From the NCBI RefSeq assembly GCF_037940415.1, contig NZ_CP149798.1, forward strand, positions 7,969,001-8,033,000: a DNA stretch of 64,000 nt. The letters are read 5' to 3'. The notes below the pieces were generated by a model. It was not told the origin of the DNA. It saw nothing but the letters and a program-made list of their open reading frames with translations, and did not search any database. This document shows, piece after piece, positions 33,286-42,623 of the stretch (position 1 is its first letter; every line of letters begins with the position of its first letter). Both the position numbers and the translations under genes were made by a program. This DNA is from Streptomyces sp. f51. Lineage in GTDB: Bacteria; Actinomycetota; Actinomycetes; Streptomycetales; Streptomycetaceae.

Positions 33286-34257
33286 GTGGCACAGCTTCTC
33301 CTCCGCCGCCGGACACCCCTGCCGCAGCGCCTGCGCATGCGGCTGCGGACCGGCGGCGCAGTGCAGCGCGCCATGCTGCTCACCGGCGCGGTCCTCACGG
33401 CGCTCTTCCTCCTCGCGGCGCTCCTCGGCCCGCTGCTCGCCCCGCACGGCTACGCCCAACTCCAGAACGAGTCGGGTCTGTTCGGATCACAGCAGCACCC
33501 GAGCGGAGCCCATCCGCTGGGCACCACCATCGCCGGGTACGACGTCCTGTCCCGCACGGTGTGGGGAGCCAGGACCGCGCTGGAGATCATCCTCGCGGCG
33601 CTGCTGCTGTCGGTGGTGCCCGGCACGGTCCTGGGCCTGGTCTCCGGATACCTCGGCGGCAGACTGGACCGGTCGCTGGTCGGGCTGGCCGACGCGCTCT
33701 ACGCGTTCCCGCCGCTGCTGCTCGCCATCGTCATGTCGATCGTGATCAGCGGAGGCCGGTCGAGTCTCGCCGGCGGTCTCGGCGCGGCGGCCTGCTCGGT
33801 GGCCGTGGCCTTCGTCCCGCAGTACTTCCGTGTCGTACGGGCCGAGGTGATCCGGGTGAAGGCGGAGCCCTTCGTGGACGCGGCCCGCGTGATCGGCACC
33901 GGAACCCGGCGGATCATGTTCCGGCACGTGCTGCGCAACGCGGTCCGCACCCTCCCGCTGATCTTCACGATCAACGCCTCCGAGGCCATCCTCACCCTCG
34001 CCGGACTCGGCTTCCTCGGCTTCGGCATCGAGCCCAACTCGGCGGCCGAATGGGGATACGACCTCAACCGCTCGGTCGCCGACGTCACCTCGGGGCTGTG
34101 GTGGACCGCGATCCCGCCCGGCCTGGCCATCGTGCTCACCGTGCTCGGCACCACCCTCCTCGGCGAGAGCCTCACCGATCTGGCCGACCCCCGGCTCCGG
34201 CGGCGGGCCGCGGCGGCGGCACCCACGACGACGGACAAGGGCACGGACGATGACTGA
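33286..34257 (+). CDS. ABC transporter permease (DppC type)
   Basis: A 323-aa permease. TM segments start at LLTGAVLTALFLLAALLG. The EAA loop is FVDAARVIGTGTRRIMFRHV. HPLGTTIAGYDVLSRTVWGA is the family's conserved external segment. Three bases separate it from the DppB-type gene, and the ATPase gene overlaps its end by eight bases. Confidence 0.9.
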   Translation: MAQLLLRRRTPLPQRLRMRLRTGGAVQRAMLLTGAVLTALFLLAALLGPLLAPHGYAQLQNESGLFGSQQHPSGAHPLGTTIAGYDVLSRTVWGARTALEIILAALLLSVVPGTVLGLVSGYLGGRLDRSLVGLADALYAFPPLLLAIVMSIVISGGRSSLAGGLGAAACSVAVAFVPQYFRVVRAEVIRVKAEPFVDAARVIGTGTRRIMFRHVLRNAVRTLPLIFTINASEAILTLAGLGFLGFGIEPNSAAEWGYDLNRSVADVTSGLWWTAIPPGLAIVLTVLGTTLLGESLTDLADPRLRRRAAAAAPTTTDKGTDDD

Positions 34258-35974
34258 CCTGCTGCGCATCGAGGACCTGCGGGTCACCTTCGCCACCGAC
34301 ACCGGCCCGGCTCCCGCCGTGAAGGGAGTGAACCTGGCCCTCGCTCCGGGAGAGACACTGGCCCTGGTCGGCGAGAGCGGCAGCGGCAAGACCGTGACCG
34401 CCAGATCGGTCCTCGGCCTGCTGCCCGCCACCGCGACGACCCGCGGCCGGGTGCTGCTCGGCGACGGCACCGCCGAACCGTCCGAGGACGTACTCACCGC
34501 GTCCCCGGCCCGTCTGCGCCAACTGCGCGGCACCCACGCCGCGATGGTGTTCCAGGAGCCGTCCACGGCCCTGAACCCGGTCTTCACCATCGGCTGGCAG
34601 CTCACCGAGGGCCTGCGGGCCCACGGACACGGCGGCAACAGGGCCGAACGCCGCGCCCTGGCCGTCGACTGGCTCGACAAGGTCGGCATCCCCGACCCCG
34701 CCACCCGCGTGGACCACTACCCGCACCAACTGTCCGGCGGCCAGAAGCAACGGGCCGTTATCGCCATGGCCCTCGCCCTCGGCACCCGGCTCATCGTGGC
34801 CGACGAGCCCACGACCGCACTGGACGTCACCGTCCAGGCGGAAATCCTGGAACTCCTGCACCGCTGCCGTGCCGACTTCGGTACTGCGGTGCTCCTCATC
34901 ACCCACAACATGGGCGTGGTCGCCGACATGGCGGACCGCGTGGTGGTGATGCGTGCGGGCGAGGTGGTCGAACAGGCGCCGGTCCGCGCGCTGTTCGCGA
35001 CGCCCGGTCACGCGTACACCCGGGAACTGCTGGCCGCCGTACCGGTCTTCGGCCGGCACGGCGGCCGCGCACCGGCCCCCGCCGCGAGGACCGGGCCGCC
35101 GGTCGTGCGGGCCGCCGAACTCGTTGTGGAGCACCCGGGACGGCTCGGGAGGAAGGGCTTCAGGGCGGTCGACGGAGTGAGTTTCGAGATCGGACCCGGT
35201 GACGTGCTCGGGCTGGTGGGGGAGAGCGGCAGCGGCAAGACCACCATCGGCCGGGCGGTCGCCGGTCTGACGGCCGTGACCGGCGGCGAGCTCGAGACGT
35301 TCGGCGAGCCCGTGACGACCCGACGCCGCACACGCGGCCGGCCCGGCCATATCGGCTATGTGTTCCAGGACCCCGCTGCCAGCTTCAACCCGCTGCTGAC
35401 CGTCGCCGACAGCGTCGCCGAACCCCTGGCCGTCCACCGGCGCGAACTGACGGCCGCGGCGATCCGTGCCGAGGCGGAGGCGCTGCTGGAGTCGGTGCAC
35501 CTGCCGCGCGCCTACGCGGACCGCTACCCCCACGAGCTCAGCGGCGGCCAGCGCCAGCGTGCCGCCCTGGCCCGTGCACTCGCCCTGCGCCCCCGCCTCG
35601 TCATCGCGGACGAGCCCACCTCCGCCCTCGACGTGTCCGTCCAGGCGAAGGTGCTCGCCCTGTTCGCCGAACTCCAGCGGGAATTGGGCTTCGCGGCGCT
35701 GTTCATCAGCCATGATCTCGCGGTCGTCGAGCAGGTCGCCGACCGTGTCGTGGTCCTGCACCGCGGCCGGGTCGCCGCTTCGGGTTCGACGGCCGAGGTA
35801 CTGGGCAGTCCGCAGGATGAGTACACCCGGGGACTCGTCGCCTCGCTGCCCGTCCCCGACCCGGTCCGGCAGTCCCGTCGGCGGGATCCGATCCCCGGTG
35901 TCCCTGAGGAACGGGATGCCCTCCCTTCCCACGCTGCGGTGGACACCCTCGACGAAGGAGCGGCAAGGACTTGA
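34250..35974 (+). CDS. Fused DppD-DppF type ABC ATPase
   Basis: A 574-aa protein with two complete nucleotide-binding domains that are usually separate subunits. The first has Walker A GESGSGKT (~residue 42) and signature LSGGQKQR. The second has Walker A GESGSGKT (~residue 325) and signature LSGGQRQR, with Walker B LVIADEPTSALD. It powers the peptide-type importer. It ends the operon; the sequence after it is degraded. Confidence 0.92.
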   Translation: MTDLLRIEDLRVTFATDTGPAPAVKGVNLALAPGETLALVGESGSGKTVTARSVLGLLPATATTRGRVLLGDGTAEPSEDVLTASPARLRQLRGTHAAMVFQEPSTALNPVFTIGWQLTEGLRAHGHGGNRAERRALAVDWLDKVGIPDPATRVDHYPHQLSGGQKQRAVIAMALALGTRLIVADEPTTALDVTVQAEILELLHRCRADFGTAVLLITHNMGVVADMADRVVVMRAGEVVEQAPVRALFATPGHAYTRELLAAVPVFGRHGGRAPAPAARTGPPVVRAAELVVEHPGRLGRKGFRAVDGVSFEIGPGDVLGLVGESGSGKTTIGRAVAGLTAVTGGELETFGEPVTTRRRTRGRPGHIGYVFQDPAASFNPLLTVADSVAEPLAVHRRELTAAAIRAEAEALLESVHLPRAYADRYPHELSGGQRQRAALARALALRPRLVIADEPTSALDVSVQAKVLALFAELQRELGFAALFISHDLAVVEQVADRVVVLHRGRVAASGSTAEVLGSPQDEYTRGLVASLPVPDPVRQSRRRDPIPGVPEERDALPSHAAVDTLDEGAART

Positions 35975-36123
35975 CCGCTTTACGCCGCGCACGCCGTGGG
36001 GCCGACGTGTTCGCCCGGTGGACCTCCGGCCTGCTGGCGGTCGGCTCCCTGCTGTCCGGATGCCCGCTGCCCGAGCCGGACGCACTCGTGCGCCGGCCGC
36101 CGACCGCCGCGGCGAAGACCGTG

Positions 36124-36513
36124 TCACTCGCTGCGCCAGGACTCCAGGCGCTGTGCGACGGTGCGCAGATCGGCTTCCTGTCCGCGGATGGCCCGGGCGA
36201 GTTCGTACAGGTCATCGTCCTTGGGCTGGAGGGGCTGGAGGGGCTGGCCGGAGAGATGCATGTACTGACTGGCCCAGGCCCAGCCGATGACCAGGTTGTA
36301 GTCGGTGAACGGCTCAGCAGCAGTGCGGTGTGCAGGAAGGTCGCGGCCCGGGCGGCAACCTCCTCGTAGTACAGGACACCGCGCTTCCGTTCGAACGTGT
36401 GCCGGGTCGGCCATGTGCCCCAGGCTGCCCCAGTCCGAGAGGGGCACGTTCGGCGGGGAGATCGCCGACTGGATCAGGACTCAGCCGACATCGACGCGGA
36501 TGATCGGGCTCAT
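36124..36513 (-). pseudogene. Degenerate Doc/Fic-like toxin
   Basis: Minus strand. ATG at 36513 overlaps the antitoxin stop (ATGA). It begins MSPIIRVDVG, then hits an in-frame stop, then reads LIQSAISPPNVPLSDWGSLG in the same frame. After a frameshift it ends FTDYNLVIGWAWASQYMHLS and KDDDLYELARAIRGQEADL. The parts together match small Streptomyces toxins of the Doc-like type. A stop plus a frameshift make it inactive. Confidence 0.55.
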
Positions 36514-36718
36514 CGCTGTCCCGCGGGGAAGCGGGCCTCGACGCCGGGCAGCACCCGGGCGGCTTCGGCGACCGCACCCTCCACGAAGGCGGCCGGTCGG
36601 CTTCTTCAACTGTCACGTCGTGGACGTGCTGCTTCAGGCTCCGGCCCGCCAGAGCCGCCCGGTCGTGCAGCCGAGCCATCTCGTCCTCGCTGAATTCCAC
36701 ATTGAGTGCAGGCTTGAA
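36510..36718 (-). pseudogene. Degenerate antitoxin of the Doc-like pair
   Basis: Reads KPALNVEFSEDEMARLHDRA and LKQHVHDVTVEEADR, the ribbon-helix-helix-like antitoxin that normally precedes the toxin. A frameshift then moves the expected end (FVEGAVAEAARVLPGVEARF) to another frame. No start codon stands where MKPAL would be expected. Both members of the pair are therefore broken. Confidence 0.5.
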
Positions 36719-36723
36719 CCCAA

Positions 36724-36741
36724 GGTACCCAGCTTGGTACC
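36724..36741. promoter_or_regulatory. Paired GGTACC boxes upstream of the broken antitoxin
   Basis: Two palindromic ggtacc boxes 12 bases apart centre-to-centre, a few bases before the antitoxin frame. This spacing and place suit an autoregulatory toxin-antitoxin operator, now perhaps idle. Confidence 0.4.
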
Positions 36742-36861
36742 GGACGCAGTCCCAAACTGCACGGCCGAGATATGAGGTACCGCTTAGCGACCCTGGGCAG
36801 TGGCGGCATCCACGCGGCATGCCAGCGGCGGTTCGCTCCTCCTGCGGACGACCGTTGCGGC

Positions 36862-37190
36862 TCAGCCTTTACCGATCGTCTGGAGGGCTTCGTCCCAGAT
36901 GTCGCCGCCGTCAGCCCAGGTCCACAGCCAATGACGCAGTGAGGGCGCCGCGTAACGCAGGCCGTCGCGGGGTGGCTGTCCCCGGGCGGCGTCCCAGCCG
37001 TCGGCGTCGTAGAGCAGTACCGGGTGGTCGAGGGCTGTCAGCGAGACGTACCACTCCATCGTGCAGCCGCCGCCTGTGAGGGAGAACCACGACCCGGGCG
37101 GCGCCCAGCCGGGGCGCCGGTCGTGGACGGTCAGCGCGCAGTGCCAGTCCTGCAGATCTCCGGGTGGCCTGCGGCGCTGTCAGCACAACA
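36862..37190 (-). pseudogene. C-terminal fragment of a hypothetical protein
   Basis: An open minus-strand frame reads LQDWHCALTVHDRRPGWAPP, then MEWYVSLTALDHPVLLYDAD and LRHWLWTWADGGDIWDEAL, ending at 36862. The protein-like sequence starts straight after a stop codon without a normal start. Only the last 65 codons follow a Met. Segments of possibly the same gene appear out of frame near 37330-37560 (LVSLFREPTLQERFDRA). Family not recognised. Confidence 0.4.
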
Positions 37191-37735
37191 AAGCCGATCG
37201 CGGCGGCCGCTTGCTGCTGCTCCCTTCGACGGGCACCGCGAACCGCCCGTTGACGGCCGCGCCTCGTCTGGCCGGCGAAGACGCCGCTCCTACTGCCCGG
37301 CCGGTCCGGCACGGCCGCGGAGCAGCTCCACCCCCAGAGCGGTAGCTGCTCCCTGGCCCGGTCGAACCGTTCCTGGAGCGTGGGCTCGCGAAAGAGACTG
37401 ACCAGCTCTCCGGCTTGGGGCGGCGAGGTCGCCGCGCCGGGCGAGGTGGTCGGCCACGGAGGCACAGGCACGCCCCACCAGCGCACTGTCCACCGCCTGG
37501 TCCAGGGTGCGGCTCAGCGCGGCACTGAGGCATCTGACCCAGGCGACGGGCGTACGCCGGTCCCGGCTGATCGCGTCGTCGCCCGCCTGCGTAGGGCGCG
37601 CCCGGACGGGTCTGCGAGGATGTCCGGCGGCCGTCCGCACCGGGCCCCGCAGCGCTGTACGGGGCCGGGAATGCGCAGGCGGCGACAGGTGGACGGGGAC
37701 CGGGCCCGGCGGCCCGGCGGGCGGGAGAGCGGAGT

Positions 37736-38743
37736 GTGGGGGACGTGCCGCAGTACCCGGAGTACGTTGCCGCGGCGGTGTTCGCCGTGGGCGGCGTCGT
37801 CCATGCCGTGCTGGCGCCGCACCGGTTCTCCACCGCTGTCCTGTTCTGCCTCGCGGTGACATCGGCCGGACTCGGGGTGGCCGCCCGCGGTGCGGAGACC
37901 CACCCCACCGTCGTGACCGTGCTCGCCGTCGCCGCCCTGCTCATGACCCTCGCGCTGGGCCTGCTCCTGCTGGCCGACGGCATCCTCCTGGTCCGGCGCT
38001 ACGGACCGCAGCCGTCCCTGCTGGCCACCTGCGCCGCCGGCTGCGCGCTGCTGGCGGTGCTCGGCCTCGACGCGGTCGTCCAGAGGGTCGGGGGCGCGGT
38101 GGCGGGTGCCCTGATGGTGGCGGTGAACGCGGCCGCCGGATACCTCAGCCTGCTCTTCCTCGCCTTCACCGTCTACGTGTTCGTCCGGGGCCGCAGCACC
38201 CCGCCGCCGGGCACCACCCATGTCGTCGTCCTGGGCGCCGGACTCAATGGCGACCGGCCCGGTCCGCTGCTGCGCCGAAGGCTGGAGCGGGCCCTGGCGG
38301 TCGACGCCGCCGGCGCACCGGACGCGGATGGTGTGGTGTTCGTCGTCTCGGGCGGCCAGGGCGGCGACGAGGTGCGCTCCGAGGCGGACGCGATGGCCGA
38401 CTACCTGCGCGCACGCGGGGTGGCCGCCGACCGGATCGTGCGGGAGGACCGCTCCGTGAACACCGGGCAGAACCTCCGCTTCAGCGCGGCTCTCATGGAC
38501 CGCACCGCTTCCGGGCACCGTGCCACGGTGGTCACCAGCGGCTTCCACGTCTACCGCACGGCCCTGCTGGCCCGTCAGGCCGGCGTCCTGGTCCACGTCG
38601 TGGGCGCGCCGACCTCTCCCGCGTACTGGCTCTCCGCGACCCTGCGTGAGTTCGCCGCCGTCCTGTGGCTGGACCGGCTGCCCCTGATCGGGCTCAGCCT
38701 GCTGCTGGCGGTGCCCGTGGCGACAGCGGTCTTCCAGCGCTGA
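37736..38743 (+). CDS. YdcF/SanA-like (DUF218) membrane protein
   Basis: A 335-aa protein with about five N-terminal TM segments (YVAAAVFAVGGVVHAVLA onward). A cytosolic or external DUF218 domain starts at ~residue 160: VVVLGAGLNGDRPG, RRRLERALAV, VVSGGQGGDEVRSEA and REDRSVNTGQNLRFSAAL. A last TM segment follows. The family has cell-envelope roles (ElyC/SanA), but its reaction is unsettled. GTG start, with an alternative GTG three codons on. Confidence 0.85.
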   Translation: MGDVPQYPEYVAAAVFAVGGVVHAVLAPHRFSTAVLFCLAVTSAGLGVAARGAETHPTVVTVLAVAALLMTLALGLLLLADGILLVRRYGPQPSLLATCAAGCALLAVLGLDAVVQRVGGAVAGALMVAVNAAAGYLSLLFLAFTVYVFVRGRSTPPPGTTHVVVLGAGLNGDRPGPLLRRRLERALAVDAAGAPDADGVVFVVSGGQGGDEVRSEADAMADYLRARGVAADRIVREDRSVNTGQNLRFSAALMDRTASGHRATVVTSGFHVYRTALLARQAGVLVHVVGAPTSPAYWLSATLREFAAVLWLDRLPLIGLSLLLAVPVATAVFQR

Positions 38744-38746
38744 AGC

Positions 38747-38847
38747 AACACCGCCTCATCATCGATGTTGGCCACCCCGCCGCCCTGTGGACGCACGCGT
38801 GCCGACGGCAGCAACGGCTTCGCAATCTCCCACAATCCGTCCGGCAC
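38747..38847 (-). pseudogene. IS5-family transposase N-terminal remnant
   Basis: Minus strand reads VPDGLWEIAKPLLPSARVRP and GGGVANIDDEAVL. This is the beginning of IS5-type (DUF4096) transposases. It stops after ~33 codons against the end of the YdcF-like gene. Confidence 0.65.
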
Positions 38848-39073
38848 GACCCATCCCCACCGTCCACTCCCCATGCCCTGACAACGGCCAACTGACCATG
38901 TAGGAGACGGTGTTAGACGGTGTCCTATGTGGTGGGCTTGTCCGGGCGACGCCGGTGTTCCGGCCCGTCCACGCCCGCTTTCGTCAACCGAGGGACGGAA
39001 CGGACCGCTCATCAGGGTGATTTGGCGGCTTAATCGTCTGCGGCTCGGCGCAGGCCGCCATGACACTCGCCGC

Positions 39074-39304
39074 GTGACTGCCCCTTATGCTCCCGACCCG
39101 GCACCGACAGGCCAAGGCCTGGGCGGATTCGCACTACGGCGCTGGGTCCTCGCTCCGCGAACGACTTGGCGGGCCCGGCGTATTGCCGCCGACTTCGGGC
39201 CGGGTATGGATGTGCGGACAGCCTGGTCGATGGCCCGACTCCAACTCCACCCGGATGAACTGCCCTGGGCAAAGGCGCACCTGGACGCCGAACCCCGCTC
39301 TTGA
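39074..39304 (+). CDS. Small hypothetical protein
   Basis: A 76-aa frame starting at GTG. The middle (WRARRIAADFGPGMDVRTAW) has protein-like composition, with no recognised family and no strong ribosome binding site. The surrounding 38850-39458 region holds nothing else I can support. Confidence 0.3.
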   Translation: MTAPYAPDPAPTGQGLGGFALRRWVLAPRTTWRARRIAADFGPGMDVRTAWSMARLQLHPDELPWAKAHLDAEPRS

Positions 39305-39458
39305 ACACTTGTGAAGTGTGAGCCCTTCCAGCGGGCCGCGCTCCCGCAGTCCCTCTGCCGAGCCCGAAAACGCCGCCGGGAAATACGGCAGGGCGCCACA
39401 GCTGTAACTGCGGACGCCGCCATGCCGAGGGGCCTGTATGCGTGCCTCGCGAGGTTGG

Positions 39459-40595
39459 TCAGGCTCGGTAAGGGTTGGTGAGTGTCATGGGGGTGTGGGC
39501 GATATCGAGGGCGGTGTGGGGGTATTGGGGGCCGGCGGTGTAGTAGCGGGCGCGGGTGCGGCCGACGGGTTGGAGGATGTGGGCGGCGGTGAGGTCGCGC
39601 AGGTCGCGTTGGGCCTGTTGGAGGCTGAGTGATTCGGCGTGCTGGTAGCGGGCGCGGCGGACGCGTCCTGCCATGGCGACGTCGTGGAGGGCGGTGACGG
39701 TGCGTTCGTCGAGGCGGGCGGTTTCGGCGAAGTCGGCGAGGGCGGTCCAGGCGCGGCCGGAGCGGTTGAGGCGGCCTTGGACGGTCTGCGCCTGCTGGTG
39801 GTAGGCGGTCAGGTTGAAGCGGATCCAGCTGGAGACGTTCTGGTCGGGCTGGTAGTGGGGGCCGCGGTCGTTGAGTTCGCGGTAGTACTCCCAGGTGTTG
39901 CCGGGGCGTCCCAGCCAGCTTTCGATCGAGGAGAACTCGGGGGCGAGGACGCCCTCCCTGGCGATCATGAGGGTTTGCAGGGAGCGGGACATGCGGCCGT
40001 TGCCGTCGGCCCAGGGGTGGATGGAGACGAGGTGCAGGTGGGCCATCGCGGCCCGGATGAGGGGGTGGTTGCCGTCTTCGGTGTTGAGCCAGTCGGTGAG
40101 TTCCTGCGTCAGGTCGGCCAGGAGTGTGTGGTCGGGGGCGGTGTAGGCGGCGATGCTGGGATCGCGGGCGTCGGTGACGTAGACCGGGCCTTTGCGCCAT
40201 TGGCCGGCGGGCCGGCGGGGCTGGTGCCGGTGGCCCTGCAGCATCCAGTGCAGGCTGTTGAGTAGTCCTTTGCTGTAGGTGAAGTCCTCGACGTCGTGCA
40301 AGGTCTGGATGTAGGTCATCATCCGCTGGTAGGCGAGGGTTTCCTCCTTGTTCTCCTCGGAGACGTCGACCTCGCTCTCGCCCTCCATGAGGTCTTCGAC
40401 GTCGATGGTGGCGACCTTGAAGCCCTCGATGGAGTTGGAGGCCGCCACTGCGTCTGCAGTGAGGAATTTCCGCAGCCCGGACGTCCATTTGGTGGGGGAG
40501 TCGTGCACCTGGTGGCGCAGAGAGGCGCGCATGCTCTCGATCTCGTCGAGGACGTGGCGGTCGGTTGCGGTGAGGTCTGGGGTCGGGAAAAGCAT
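39459..40595 (-). CDS. Fic-family protein (AMPylase type)
   Basis: A 378-aa protein with a complete Fic motif, HPWADGNGRMSRSL, at ~residue 190, so AMP transfer from ATP to a target hydroxyl is likely. An N-terminal segment with AASNSIEGFKV carries the S-x-x-x-E-G-like helix typical of self-inhibition in class II/III Fic proteins. The C-terminus is a winged-helix-like domain (LDERTVTALHDVAMAG). A further 24 codons are open upstream, but promoter placement suggests leaderless translation from ATG 40595. Confidence 0.88.
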   Translation of the reverse strand: MLFPTPDLTATDRHVLDEIESMRASLRHQVHDSPTKWTSGLRKFLTADAVAASNSIEGFKVATIDVEDLMEGESEVDVSEENKEETLAYQRMMTYIQTLHDVEDFTYSKGLLNSLHWMLQGHRHQPRRPAGQWRKGPVYVTDARDPSIAAYTAPDHTLLADLTQELTDWLNTEDGNHPLIRAAMAHLHLVSIHPWADGNGRMSRSLQTLMIAREGVLAPEFSSIESWLGRPGNTWEYYRELNDRGPHYQPDQNVSSWIRFNLTAYHQQAQTVQGRLNRSGRAWTALADFAETARLDERTVTALHDVAMAGRVRRARYQHAESLSLQQAQRDLRDLTAAHILQPVGRTRARYYTAGPQYPHTALDIAHTPMTLTNPYRA

Positions 40596-40601
40596 GCACC
40601 A

Positions 40602-40630
40602 ATGATAGAATGACGTAATCATAGCGTCAA
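40602..40630 (-). promoter_or_regulatory. Promoter of the fic gene, leaderless
   Basis: On the minus strand TTGACG and TATCAT are exactly 17 bases apart, and the -10 box ends six bases before the ATG, so RNA should start at or next to the start codon. The spacer holds ATGATTACGTCAT, a near-palindrome that could bind a repressor. Confidence 0.7.
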
Positions 40631-40667
40631 TCTGGCGGCCGTCGGAGTCGGTTACGTTGCAGTGCAC

Positions 40668-41351
40668 CCGCGTGTCCCAGGGGTGCGATGTAACAGGGCG
40701 GGGCCTGGCCTGCGCGGCGGGCGCGAGGCCGAACAGCGGAATCGCTGTTCCAGGGAGGGGTGGTTGGTGTACGGAATCCTTCCTGACCTGCTTGTGAGAT
40801 GAGCCAACGCGAGTGAGGGGAAGTCCGGGCTGGTTGAACTGGTGTTTCGTGGCCTGGCCGGGGTGTGCGGCGGTCTGACCGGGGCGTGTGGCTGCTGTAA
40901 TGGGCTGGCGCGTGTTGGGCTGGTGAGCAGTGTTTTGGCTGTTCGGTCGGCGGGTCTTTTTCTGGTTCCGGCCGGGCCCATGCCCTCGGCCCGCCCTCCG
41001 ACCGACACAGGGCCAACGACCCTGACACTGCCCCGCCGAACGGCGAACGCCCCAGGTTCAGTGCCGCCATGCACGCCTACTGATACTGGCGTTGCGCGAG
41101 GCCTTGCACCGCTGCCCATGAGGCCCTGCAAGAAAGGTGCTCTGGCCGCAATCAGCGGAGCCAGTCCCTCCAGTGCTGCTGAGATCGTTGCGGGGTCGGA
41201 AGCGGCTGGACGACCGGACAATTCGCGCACATGATCACGATCTATGGCCGGAGCAGGAGGTTCCGCGGTCTCGTGAGCCATTCCGCGTGACCATGTGCAC
41301 CGTCCGGACGAACCCTGGTGATCGTGAGCAGTGGTTGCGTCCGGCCCGTTG
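40668..41351. other. Intergenic stretch, no supported gene
   Basis: Nearly 700 bases between two minus-strand genes. Frames are open but have no family signal. The composition near 40830-40960 (tgtg/ggctgg-rich) is unlike that of coding DNA here. Confidence 0.45.
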
Positions 41352-42404
41352 TCAGTTGTAACTCTTCGACGCGGCGTTCACCCGGCCCTGGCCACCTGGT
41401 ATCGGCTGGACTGGCGCGGGGGTGCGTTTGGCGGCGCGGCTGACGATGGCCGTCTCGACGTGGGTGATGCCCAGGCCGGCCAGGTCGCGGGAGAGGAAGT
41501 CGTAGAGGGCTGTCAGGTCCGGGAAGTACGCGGCCGCGTGCAGGTTCGAGGGTCCCGACGTCGCGAACGCGCCGTGCACCGCGGGGTGGTCGGCCAGCGC
41601 CTGTCCGGCGGCGGCCAGGTGGTCGGGGGCCACGTGCAGCAGGAGCTTGGCCTCGATGGGCAGCCCGAGGCGGCGCGGATCGACCAGGACCTGGGTGATC
41701 AGGCGTCCCTGGGCGGCCAGTTGGGAGAGGCGGCGGCGCACCGTGCTCTCCGGGTGTTCGATGTGTGCGGCCAGGGCCGCCGCGGTCAGGCGCGCGTCGT
41801 GTGTCAGGGCGTCGATGAGGGACTGTTCCAGGGCATCGGTGTCGACGCCGTAGGGGCCCGGAGGACCGGAAGCGCTCGCCCCAGGGGCCGGCTCGGCCAG
41901 GGTCAGCGCGGCGCGTTCGGGCGCGGTCAGCACCTGGTGGCGCCACTCGGAGGTGAGGCGGAAGACGTGCAGGATCGTGGCGCTCTCCAGGGACGTCACC
42001 GCCTGGGTGGAGGGCAGTTGGCGGAAGACCAGCGGGTCGCGTGAACCCGGCTCGGTGCGGGCGACCGCGAAGATCTCGTCACCCGAGGTGGTGACGTCGA
42101 TGAACGGGATGTCCTCGCGTGCCGCGAGCGCGGCCACGATCGTGTCGAGTTTTCCCCGCAGGACTCGGATGCGCAGGAACAGGGCCCCGGCCGAGCCGCC
42201 GTTGCGCGGTCGCGCGACCGGTGAGATCACCACGCGCACGGTACCGTCGGCGCCGAGCGCGTGCAGCCGGCGGCGCACGGTGGCAGGGCTGAGCCCCAGC
42301 ACCTGGGCCGCCCGCTCCGCGGCGAGGCGGCCGTCGCACTGCAACGCGGCCACCAGCCGCTGGTCCAGGAGGCTCAGTACGGAATCCGCCGATACGCGCG
42401 CCAT
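41352..42404 (-). CDS. Double Lrp/AsnC-type transcriptional regulator
   Basis: A 350-aa regulator made of two Lrp units in tandem. First HTH: LLDQRLVAALQCDGRLAAER and LGLSPATVRRRLHALGADG. Second HTH (~residue 195): LIDALTHDARLTAAALAAH and ESTVRRRLSQLAAQGRL. Each is followed by a RAM-like ligand/oligomer part. It is divergent from the alpha/beta hydrolase, which it may control. The first ~80 codons and the promoter are duplicated, inverted, at 44170. Confidence 0.87.
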   Translation of the reverse strand: MARVSADSVLSLLDQRLVAALQCDGRLAAERAAQVLGLSPATVRRRLHALGADGTVRVVISPVARPRNGGSAGALFLRIRVLRGKLDTIVAALAAREDIPFIDVTTSGDEIFAVARTEPGSRDPLVFRQLPSTQAVTSLESATILHVFRLTSEWRHQVLTAPERAALTLAEPAPGASASGPPGPYGVDTDALEQSLIDALTHDARLTAAALAAHIEHPESTVRRRLSQLAAQGRLITQVLVDPRRLGLPIEAKLLLHVAPDHLAAAGQALADHPAVHGAFATSGPSNLHAAAYFPDLTALYDFLSRDLAGLGITHVETAIVSRAAKRTPAPVQPIPGGQGRVNAASKSYN

Positions 42405-42483
42405 GAAGGCAACCTTCGCTCATTCCGCCGGGAACGCGACACCCCCCTCGGGGATCGCACCCCAAGAATGGATGTCATCCACC
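42156..42483 (-). repeat. Inverted duplicate, parent copy (Lrp promoter and 5' end)
   Basis: About 328 bases nearly identical to 44170-44499 in opposite orientation. Covers the Lrp gene's upstream region and its first ~80 codons. Confidence 0.88.
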
Positions 42484-42623
42484 ACGCCCGTCCCGATCGG
42501 CTGACCACAGGCCCCCGCTAAGGCCAATCACCGGCAGCCCTGGCAGGACCTGCGATGCGACAACGCCGCAAACCTGCCGCTTTCAGAGCACTCCTGAAAC
42601 GACGCGTTACTACGGAGGTTCAA

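Noticed and set aside
35971..36369. A TTG-started frame overlapping the ABC ATPase stop (SGLLAVGSLLSGCPLPEP...)
   Set aside because: Weak start, no family, and it runs antisense into the broken toxin gene; at most its first ~45 codons could be a gene remnant.
40652..41281. 209-codon minus-strand frame between fic and the Lrp gene
   Set aside because: Composition is Pro/Arg/Ser low complexity without motifs or ribosome binding site.
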